From contig JAKBCX010000059.1 in the NCBI GenBank assembly GCA_021807465.1, forward strand, positions 1-7,726: a DNA stretch of 7,726 nt, read 5' to 3'. This DNA is from Pseudomonadota bacterium (lineage in GTDB: Bacteria; Pseudomonadota; Alphaproteobacteria; Acetobacterales; Acetobacteraceae). Below, piece by piece: positions 1-5,076 of the stretch. The translations under genes were made by a program, and so were the position numbers. The notes beneath the pieces were generated by a model. The model made no database searches. It was not told the DNA's origin and saw only the letters and a list, made by a program, of their open reading frames with translations. Every line of letters starts with the position of its first letter. Position 1 is the stretch's first letter.

Positions 1-1
1 C

Positions 2-817
2 AAGGCGGCTTTGGTGCCGCTGCATGGCTGGCTGCCCGATGCCTATGCGGAAGGCCCGGCGCCGCTGACCGCGGCACTTTCTGGCCCGCTGCTGAATCTG
101 GCGTTGATTGCCATTTTGCGGTTCCGGCATTTGTTGCAGGTGAATGTGGCGGCGGGCGGTGCGGCGATGGCGCCGGGGCCGTTTTTGCTGGTGCTGGGGC
201 TGGCTTCGCTGTTTCTGGCGGGTTTCTCATTCACGCGGCGGCGCGATGCGCGGCGGTTTTTCGGGTTCTCGTCCATCGAGCATTCCGGCATAGCGGCATT
301 TGCCTTTGGCATTGGCGGGCCGGCGGCGATTTTTGGCGGGCTGCTGCATATGGTGCTGCAAACGCTGGTGAAATCGGGGCTGTTTATCGCGCTGGTGAGC
401 GCGGCGGGGCTGCGCGGCTCGGCGGCGCCGGGGCAATATGCGTTTTCGCATCTGCGGGGCATGATTCATTCCAGCAAATATACGGGCTGGATGCTTGGGG
501 GCGCGATGTTCGCCCTGGCGGGGCTGCCGCCATCGGGCTTGTTTACATCGGAATTCATTATCATCAGCCAGACGGTGCAGCGTAACCCCTGGGTCTCGCT
601 GCCGCTGGGGCTGGGGCTGCTGCTTTGTGCCGCGGCGATGCTGCGGAATTTGGGGACGCTGATTTTTGGCCCCGCGCCGCCGCATACCAAGTTGCAAAAG
701 GCGGGGGCGGAGATGCACCTTGTGGCGTTGCATCTGGTGCTGGTGGTGGGGCTGGCTTTTGCCATGCCGGGGCCGGTGCTGGCGCTGTTCTCCTCTGTTT
801 CGGGGGCGCTGCAATGA
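2..817 (+). CDS. hyfF: HyfF-type proton/cation-pumping membrane subunit (hydrogenase-4 / complex-I-like), 3' part only
   Basis: The reading frame is already open at the left edge and in frame from base 2, so the 5' half is missing; 271 C-terminal residues are visible. It is an antiporter-like subunit of the NuoL/M/N-MrpA-HyfF family, which moves H+ or Na+ across the inner membrane in complex-I-like enzymes. Seen: the family's loop and helix KAALVPLHGWLPDAY at the very start, whose Lys (bases 2-4) matches the conserved mid-membrane Lys of GTKAGxxPLHxWLPDAH; FGFSSIEHSG with the conserved His (281-283); LQTLVKSGLF with a buried Lys (371-373); and GLPPSGLFTSEF with the conserved Glu (551-553), all as in HyfF. 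Several hydrophobic segments indicate a polytopic protein. Its TGA overlaps the ATG of the next gene (ATGA, 814-817), so the two are probably translationally coupled. HyfF is preferred over NuoM/NuoN because of the GLFTSEF motif and the hyfG/hyfI neighbours. Confidence 0.9.
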   Translation, partial: KAALVPLHGWLPDAYAEGPAPLTAALSGPLLNLALIAILRFRHLLQVNVAAGGAAMAPGPFLLVLGLASLFLAGFSFTRRRDARRFFGFSSIEHSGIAAFAFGIGGPAAIFGGLLHMVLQTLVKSGLFIALVSAAGLRGSAAPGQYAFSHLRGMIHSSKYTGWMLGGAMFALAGLPPSGLFTSEFIIISQTVQRNPWVSLPLGLGLLLCAAAMLRNLGTLIFGPAPPHTKLQKAGAEMHLVALHLVLVVGLAFAMPGPVLALFSSVSGALQ

Positions 818-2181
818 TGCTGCTCTCGCCAGAGGATTGGGCCGCGCACCAGGGCAGATTTGTTGCGCTGTGGACGGATGCGAACCACGCCTACGCGCTG
901 TACCAGCCGCAGGAGCTGGTGGCGGTGGCGCTGGTGGAAGGCACCTACCCCGCGCTGCCTCATAAGGGGGCGGGGTGGTTTCAGCGCCTGGCGTTTGATT
1001 TGCACGGGCATAAGGCCGTGGGCGCGGTAGATACGCGGCCTGCGGTGGAGCACCACCGTGCCGCCGATTTTACCGCGCCCTGGCCGGAATTTGTTTCGCC
1101 CGAGGGCGAGGGCGTGCATCAGGTGGCTGTGGGGCCGGTGCATGCGGGTATTATCGAGCCGGGGCATTTCCGCTTTTCCGTGCGGGGCGAAGAGGTTTTG
1201 CGGCTGGAGGCGCGGCTGGGCTACGCGCATAAGGGCACGCTGGGGCTGATGCGCGGCAAGTCTCCGCGTTTGGCGGCGCGTTATGCGGCGCGGGTTTCGG
1301 GCGATGCAACGGTGGCGCATAGTCTGGCTTTTGCCCAGGCGGCGGAAAGCGCGCTGGGGGTAAGCGCGCCCGCGCGGGCGGTGCTGCTGCGCGCCATTAT
1401 GGCGGAGCTGGAACGGCTGGCGAACCATACATCGGATATTGGCGCCATTGCCGGGGATGCGGGGTTTGCGTTTTTGGATGCGCGCTTTGCCCTGGCGCGC
1501 GAGACGATTTGCGCCGCCAGCGCCGCCGCGTTTGGCCACAGGCTGATGATGGATATTGTGGTGCCGGGCGGCGTGGCGGGGGATTTGGCCGATGCCGGGG
1601 CAGAGGCGATTCTGGACGCGCTGGCGGCGCTGGAGGCGGAGCTGCCGGGGCTGACCCGCGTTTTCGAGGATTATGCCAGTTTGCAGGACCGGGTGATTGG
1701 CACGGGCATTATTCCGCCTGCCCTGGCGGAGGTATTCCGTGCGGGCGGCTATGTGGGCCGTGCCTCTGGGCAGCAGCAGGATGCGCGGGTGGTGCCGGGG
1801 TATCCGCCTTACCTGGACATGGCCCTGTATGTGCCGGTGTTTCAGGAAGGCGATGTGGCGGCGCGGATACGCGTGCGGCTGGAGGAAATTCCCGAGAGTA
1901 TAAGGCTGGTGCGCGACATGCTGGCGGCGCTGCCCGAAGGCCCGCTGACGCTGGCGCTGCCGCCGGAAAGCGGCATGGGGCTGGGCGTGGCGGAGAGTTT
2001 CCGTGGGCCGGTATGGCATTGGCTGAGCATTGAGGGCGGCGCCATTGCGGCGGCTTTTATAGCCGATGCCTCCGCCCTGCATTGGCCGCTGCTGGAGCAG
2101 GCCGCCACCACCGCCATTCTGGCCGATTTTCCGATGATTAATAAGTCGCTCAATGGCTCTTATTCAGGCGTGGATTTGTAG
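814..2181 (+). CDS. hyfG: HyfG/HycE-like large subunit without NiFe-binding cysteines (Ehr-type complex)
   Basis: A 455-residue homologue of the group-4 hydrogenase large subunit and of complex I NuoCD. ATG 814 is chosen because it overlaps the previous stop and has a GGGGG tract (802-806) 7 bases upstream; ATG 817 is possible. Residues ~1-100 are a shortened NuoC-like part (YPALPHKG...AVGAVDTRP). The NuoD/HycE-like core begins at GVHQVAVGPVHAGIIEPGHF (~100-119) and runs through LGYAHKG, AELERLANHTSDIG and QDRVIGTG. The proximal NiFe motif RVCGICGxxH reads RVSGDATVAH (160-169): both Cys are replaced, by S162 and A165. The C-terminal DPCxxC reads NGSYSG (447-452): again both Cys are lost, to S449 and G452. 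The chain ends three residues later, so there is no tail for a maturation protease. It therefore cannot hold a normal NiFe centre. By family knowledge this matches Ehr complexes or quinone-type complex I relatives; the substrate is unknown. It is shorter than E. coli HycE/HyfG (~570 aa). Confidence 0.88.
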   Translation: MMLLSPEDWAAHQGRFVALWTDANHAYALYQPQELVAVALVEGTYPALPHKGAGWFQRLAFDLHGHKAVGAVDTRPAVEHHRAADFTAPWPEFVSPEGEGVHQVAVGPVHAGIIEPGHFRFSVRGEEVLRLEARLGYAHKGTLGLMRGKSPRLAARYAARVSGDATVAHSLAFAQAAESALGVSAPARAVLLRAIMAELERLANHTSDIGAIAGDAGFAFLDARFALARETICAASAAAFGHRLMMDIVVPGGVAGDLADAGAEAILDALAALEAELPGLTRVFEDYASLQDRVIGTGIIPPALAEVFRAGGYVGRASGQQQDARVVPGYPPYLDMALYVPVFQEGDVAARIRVRLEEIPESIRLVRDMLAALPEGPLTLALPPESGMGLGVAESFRGPVWHWLSIEGGAIAAAFIADASALHWPLLEQAATTAILADFPMINKSLNGSYSGVDL

Positions 2182-2183
2182 CC

Positions 2184-2735
2184 ATGGTGTGGAAAACAAT
2201 TATCTCGCACATAAGCGGCAAGGCCGCGCCGGGGCTTAAGGCCAGCCCAGAGCAGGTGAAGGAAATGCGTGCCCGGCTGGCGGCGGCGGGCGCGCGCAAG
2301 CTGGGCCGGGCGCTGGCCATCCGGCATGTGGCGGCGGGGAGCTGCAATGGCTGCGAGCTGGAGCTGCGCGCCACGCAAAACCTGATTTACGACCTGACCC
2401 AATACGGGCTGAGCTTCACCCCCAGCCCGCGCCATGCGGATATTCTGCTGATTACCGGCGCCGCCGGGCGCAACATGATAGATGCCGCCCGCCAAGCCCG
2501 CGCCGCCATGCCGGACCCGGTGCTGGTGGTGGCGTGCGGCGATTGCGCGCTGGATGGCGGGGTGTTCAAAGGCTCGCCCGCCATTGCCGGCGGGGCGGAT
2601 GCCATAATGCCCATAGACCTGACTATACCCGGCTGCCCGCCAAGCCCCGCGCAGATTGTGCAGGGGCTGGTAACGCTGATTGAAGCGCATGGGGAGAAGC
2701 TGACGGGGCGGGTGAAGCCGCGGGCGCGGGAGTGA
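2184..2735 (+). CDS. hyfI: HyfI/HycG/NuoB-like [4Fe-4S] small subunit
   Basis: A 183-residue member of the NuoB / hydrogenase small-subunit family, which carries the iron-sulfur cluster (N2-like) nearest the large subunit's active site. Seen: SCNGCELE with C54 and C57 (the CxxC arrangement of hydrogenases, not the CC of true NuoB), then HADILLITG (84-92), ACGDCALDGG with C121 at the third ligand position (C118 is extra), and IPGCPPSP with C151 as the fourth. All four ligands are thus present. The segment PIDLTIPGCPPSPAQI is typical of this family. The ATG lies 2 bases after the hyfG stop, with only a weak ribosome site upstream. It looks like the last gene of the operon, since the next gene is convergent. 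The intact cluster beside a large subunit without NiFe ligands implies that electrons still reach this interface. The long, basic N-terminal stretch (~1-45) is less conserved; it may be an amphipathic membrane-docking part, which is inference. Confidence 0.92.
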   Translation: MVWKTIISHISGKAAPGLKASPEQVKEMRARLAAAGARKLGRALAIRHVAAGSCNGCELELRATQNLIYDLTQYGLSFTPSPRHADILLITGAAGRNMIDAARQARAAMPDPVLVVACGDCALDGGVFKGSPAIAGGADAIMPIDLTIPGCPPSPAQIVQGLVTLIEAHGEKLTGRVKPRARE

Positions 2736-2761
2736 TTGGCGCTGTCTCATCACGGCCAATG

Positions 2762-2837
2762 GTCATCTCCGCGTAAGCGGGGACCGCGTGACAACACCGA
2801 ACTGCCGTGACGAGATCCCCGCTTACGCGGGGATGAC
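2762..2837. repeat. Palindromic repeat pair between convergent genes (possible bidirectional terminator or REP-like element)
   Basis: Two 22-base arms, 2762-2783 and 2816-2837, are inverted copies with a single mismatch (T at 2768), separated by a 32-base spacer. Each arm is itself a small hairpin, with the core ccccgc-ttac-gcgggg in the right arm and a G.U-containing version in the left arm. The whole can fold as one long stem or as two hairpins. The bases gtcatccccgcg...gcgggga resemble the dispersed intergenic gtcat(t/c)cccgcg...gcggga(a/t) repeats known from many proteobacteria, such as the dRS3 type of Neisseria. It sits 26 bases after the hyfI stop and 36 bases after the dksA stop (for the leftward strand), so it could end transcription from both sides, although no T-run follows. 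The rest of 2736-2873 shows nothing else. Confidence 0.75.
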
Positions 2838-2873
2838 GGAAATGTGGCGGGGATGGCGGGTGGTGAAGCAGCT

Positions 2874-3290
2874 TCAGTCGTCGCGGTGGACTTTTTCCAT
2901 GCGCTCGTGGCGTTCCTGGGCCTCAATAGACAGTGTGGCGATGGGACGGGCTTCCAGGCGTTTCAGGCCTATTGGCTCGCCGGTTTCCTCGCAATAGCCG
3001 TAGGAGCCGTTTTCGATACGCTGCAGGGCCTGGTCGATTTTGCCGATGAGCTTGCGGGCGCGGTCGCGGGTGCGAAGCTCCAGGGCGCGGTCGGTTTCGA
3101 CCGAGGCACGGTCTGTGATGTCGGCCTCCAATATGCCACCCTCGCCCAGCGAGGCGAGGGTGCCGCTGGCTTCTTTCACCAATTCGCCGCGCCAGCGCAG
3201 CAATTTTTGGCGAAAATACTCAGTTTGCATCGGATTCATGAATTCTTCGCTGTCCGATGGGCGGTAGTCGGGTGGCAACGAGATGAGCAT
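2874..3290 (-). CDS. dksA: DksA/TraR-family RNA polymerase-binding transcription factor, single-cysteine type
   Basis: A 138-residue DksA that acts in the secondary channel of RNA polymerase, with ppGpp, to adjust rRNA, stress and biosynthetic promoters. ATG 3290 is chosen because AAGGA lies 10 bases upstream (+ strand 3301-3305) and MLISLPPDYRPSDSEEFMNP resembles the usual N-terminus of alphaproteobacterial DksA. The open frame extends to a TTG at 3383 but that part is poorly family-like. Seen: a coiled-coil region (~22-95) with tip residues DITDRAS, where D60 and A62 match the Asp/Ala essential in E. coli (DxxDRA); then SYGYC and RRLEARP-like RLEARP (111-116). The globular zinc motif CxxC-x17-CxxC reads C100-x2-T103-x17-S121-x2-A124, so only one Cys remains. 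This single-Cys pattern is known and functional in Alphaproteobacteria such as Rhodobacter, so the protein is probably active without a canonical zinc site. Confidence 0.95.
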   Translation of the reverse strand: MLISLPPDYRPSDSEEFMNPMQTEYFRQKLLRWRGELVKEASGTLASLGEGGILEADITDRASVETDRALELRTRDRARKLIGKIDQALQRIENGSYGYCEETGEPIGLKRLEARPIATLSIEAQERHERMEKVHRDD

Positions 3291-3354
3291 GCCGTCCGTA
3301 TCCTTACATTCAAGGTGGGGCCGCTTCGAGTCGGTCCCGTCGTGGTCGAGCGGG

Positions 3355-3383
3355 CTTATAGCGATGCGGGCGGGGCAAGCCAA
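3355..3383 (-). promoter_or_regulatory. Likely sigma70 promoter of dksA
   Basis: Reading leftward, a -35-like TTGGCT (+ strand 3378-3383) is followed after exactly 17 bases by a -10-like TATAAG (+ strand 3355-3360). This would start transcription near 3348 and give a leader of about 58 bases before the ATG at 3290. Spacing and hexamers fit sigma70; the -35 is imperfect. No experimental support. Confidence 0.5.
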
Positions 3384-3458
3384 GGCTGTTTCGGGCCATG
3401 GCGCGCGCGGCTGGGTATAGGTGGCTTCATGGCGCTGGTCTGGAAAAGGGGCAGAGGG

Positions 3459-3479
3459 TGCGCCATATGTGCTGGCGCA
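3459..3479. repeat. Short perfect inverted repeat (7-bp stem, 7-base loop)
   Basis: TGCGCCA at 3459-3465 and TGGCGCA at 3473-3479 are exact reverse complements around the loop tatgtgc. It lies midway between the divergent dksA and glycosyltransferase genes. No T-run follows on either strand, so a terminator is not favoured; an operator or an RNA hairpin is possible. Confidence 0.4.
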
Positions 3480-3525
3480 TTATGGCAAAGCGGTTACATG
3501 GTAACGGGGGGCTGCATGTTTTGCG

Positions 3526-3560
3526 TTGGCCGGCCGGCCCGGGAGGATAAAATTCTTATC
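3526..3560 (+). promoter_or_regulatory. Possible promoter/operator for the glycosyltransferase-VTT pair
   Basis: A -35-like TTGGCC (3526-3531) lies 16 bases before a -10-like TAAAAT (3548-3553). The -10 is embedded in the palindrome GATAA-N5-TTATC (3546-3560), and ggccggccggcc fills part of the spacer. A start near 3560 would leave a ~54-base leader. Placement is reasonable, but the hexamers are only partial matches, so this is tentative. Confidence 0.3.
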
Positions 3561-3613
3561 TCGGGCGGAATTGGGCCACAGATACGCCTTAATGCGGTGG
3601 TTGAGTGAGCGGC

Positions 3614-4390
3614 ATGAATATCGAAACTTCCTTCCAGACCCAGTTTGCCCCCGATGCCGGTGTGCCGCTGATTTCCGTGGTGGTGCCAGTGCATAATGAG
3701 GGGCCGAATATCCGCCCGCTGGTGGCTGCCATAGGTGCCGCGCTGGAAGGGGTGGACCACGAGATCGTCTATGTTGACGATGGAAGCTCCGACGACAGCC
3801 CCAAGATATTGGCGGAGCTGGCGTCGGAGCTGCCGAATTTCAGGCGCATCCGCCACAAAAAGAGCTGCGGCCAGAGCGGTGCGGTGGTTACCGGCGTGAA
3901 GAAGGCGCGCGGCGCGTTTATCGCCACGCTGGATGGCGACGGGCAGAACGACCCGGCGGATATTCCCGCCATGCTGGCCGCGGCGCGCGAGGCCGAGGCC
4001 GTGGGGCCGAAGCCGGTGCTGATTGCCGGGCACCGCGTGAACCGCAAGGATAGCGGCTCCAAACGCTGGGGCTCGAAGATCGCCAACCGCGTGCGCTCTT
4101 ATTTGCTGCGGGATGCCACGCCCGATACCGGGTGCGGGCTGAAGCTGTTCCGGCGCGAGGCGTTTCTGGAACTGCCGCATTTCGACCATATCCACCGCTT
4201 TCTCCCCGCTTTGTTCATCCGCGCGGGGGGGCATGTGGTCTCGGTGCCGGTGCGGCACCATGCGCGGGCTTATGGGGCCTCGCATTACAATAACTGGCAG
4301 CGCTTCAAGGTTGGCGTAGTGGATTTGCTGGGCGTGGCTTGGCTGCAGCGCCGCTGGAACGTGCCGCAGATAGAGGTGGCCGGCGAATGA
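3614..4390 (+). CDS. Family 2 glycosyltransferase, polyprenyl/dolichyl-phosphate sugar synthase-like
   Basis: A 258-residue GT-A fold glycosyltransferase of the DPM1/GtrB-like GT2 group, which moves a sugar from a nucleotide-sugar to a polyprenyl phosphate at the cytoplasmic face of the membrane. Seen: ISVVVPVHNEGPNI (20-33), IVYVDDGSSDDS with D55/D56 for the nucleotide, GQSGAVVTGVKKARG (86-100), the metal-binding DGDGQNDP (107-114, a variant of DADLQxxP), DTGCGLKLFRRE (171-182) and HRFLPALFIRAG (194-205), all in the expected order. ATG 3614 is used; an in-frame GTG at 3605 would add three residues. Unlike GtrB or ArnC it has no pair of C-terminal membrane helices; the weakly hydrophobic VGVVDLLGVAWLQRR (~233-247) may only dock. 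Its stop overlaps the start of the VTT membrane protein by 4 bases. Donor sugar and acceptor cannot be told from sequence. Confidence 0.9.
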   Translation: MNIETSFQTQFAPDAGVPLISVVVPVHNEGPNIRPLVAAIGAALEGVDHEIVYVDDGSSDDSPKILAELASELPNFRRIRHKKSCGQSGAVVTGVKKARGAFIATLDGDGQNDPADIPAMLAAAREAEAVGPKPVLIAGHRVNRKDSGSKRWGSKIANRVRSYLLRDATPDTGCGLKLFRREAFLELPHFDHIHRFLPALFIRAGGHVVSVPVRHHARAYGASHYNNWQRFKVGVVDLLGVAWLQRRWNVPQIEVAGE

Positions 4391-5064
4391 GCGACAGCCT
4401 GCCCCGCGCGCAGGCGGTTGCCATAACCGCCAAGGCGCTGAAGCCAGCCCTGATGGCGGGCGGGCTGGTGGCCATTGCGGCGGCGCTGCCGCTGCTGAGC
4501 CATGGCGGGGCGCAGACCGAGCTGACCGGAATGGTGGCGCAAGGCGGGTTGAAAGGGCAGACGCTGTTTATGCTGCTCTCGACTTTTTTGGTGGCCATAG
4601 GGCTGCCGCGCCAGGTGCCCGCTTTTGCCGCGGGGTATGCATTTGGGCCGGTTTACGGCACGGTGATTGCGCTGGTGGCGCAGGTGTTGGCGTGCAGCCT
4701 GGATTTTATCTGGGCGCGGGCGGTGGGGCAGAATTTTGTGCGGCGGCGGCTGGGTGAGCGTTTCGCCAAGATCGACGCCACGCTCTCGCGCCACACTTTT
4801 GTAACGGCGCTGACGCTGCGGCTGATGCCGGTGGGGAATAATTTGTTGCTGAACCTGGCGGCGGGTTTGTCCTCGGTGCGGCTGATGCCGTTTCTGGTGG
4901 CTTCGGCCATCGGGTTTGTGCCGCAGACCGTGGTGTTCGCCCTGCTGGGCCGGGGTAGCCAGACCAGCCATATGCATATGCTGCTGCTGGCGGGGGGTAT
5001 GTTTTTGGCTTCCGCTGCCTTGGGCGTGTTCCTGTTTTTCCGCACGCGCCGCGCCGCGCCATAG
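4387..5064 (+). CDS. TVP38/TMEM64-family (VTT domain, DedA superfamily) inner-membrane protein
   Basis: A 225-residue polytopic membrane protein. ATG 4387 overlaps the previous TGA (ATGA) and has AGAGG at 4372-4376, 10 bases upstream; the open frame reaches back to 4339 but that part lies inside the previous gene. Hydrophobic segments are near residues 20-38, 58-75, 85-107, 150-160 (re-entrant-like), 165-187 and 196-217. VTT hallmarks seen: GLPRQVPAFAAGYAFGPVYG (72-91), corresponding to the first re-entrant motif with F/YxxG, and LRLMPVGNNLLLNLAAGLS (144-162) with R145, P148, N156 and G160, the second conserved R-x2-P...N..AG motif. Members of this superfamily act in lipid scrambling, undecaprenyl-phosphate recycling and envelope stress; the exact substrate is unknown. 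Coupling to the glycosyltransferase suggests a shared lipid-linked substrate. It ends 12 bases from the stop of the convergent gene. Confidence 0.88.
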   Translation: MSDSLPRAQAVAITAKALKPALMAGGLVAIAAALPLLSHGGAQTELTGMVAQGGLKGQTLFMLLSTFLVAIGLPRQVPAFAAGYAFGPVYGTVIALVAQVLACSLDFIWARAVGQNFVRRRLGERFAKIDATLSRHTFVTALTLRLMPVGNNLLLNLAAGLSSVRLMPFLVASAIGFVPQTVVFALLGRGSQTSHMHMLLLAGGMFLASAALGVFLFFRTRRAAP

Positions 5065-5076
5065 GCCCGCGGGGCA

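Larger units (their letters stand above)
3291..3613. other. Divergent intergenic region between dksA and the glycosyltransferase gene
   Basis: About 320 bases without a convincing gene. The rightward frame open across it (ending 3608) is mainly antisense to dksA. It holds the dksA leader and promoter at its left, and several short palindromes towards the right: a 7-bp perfect stem with a 7-base loop (3459-3479), GTTAC-N3-GTAAC (3493-3505), the 12-base palindrome ggccggccggcc (3528-3539) and GATAA-N5-TTATC (3546-3560). The last two overlap the likely promoter of the rightward genes, so they could be operators; that is inference. Confidence 0.5.

Noticed and set aside
466..2082. Long leftward open frame of 538 codons
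   Set aside because: It is antisense to hyfF and hyfG, its product is dominated by Arg, His, Gln and Pro with no family motif, and the sense strand carries clear conserved proteins; a G+C shadow.
814..2735. Functional H2-producing hydrogenase 4 / formate hydrogenlyase
   Set aside because: All four NiFe cysteines and the cleavable tail of the large subunit are missing, so hydrogen chemistry is not expected.
2762..2837. CRISPR-like array
   Set aside because: Only two arms, inverted to each other and not direct repeats, with a single spacer and no cas gene; a palindromic repeat explains it.
3291..3383. Longer DksA starting at TTG 3383
   Set aside because: The added 31 residues do not resemble DksA, ATG 3290 has AAGGA upstream, and the predicted promoter lies inside the extension.
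2844..3608. Rightward open frame of 254 codons across dksA and the intergenic region
   Set aside because: Mostly antisense to the well-supported dksA; its only sense-only part (from ATG 3430) has no recognisable features and would run through the palindromes and the likely promoter.
5065..5076. Terminator in the 12-base gap between convergent stops (cccgcggg palindrome)
   Set aside because: The stem is only 4 bp with no loop and no T-run; too short for an intrinsic terminator.
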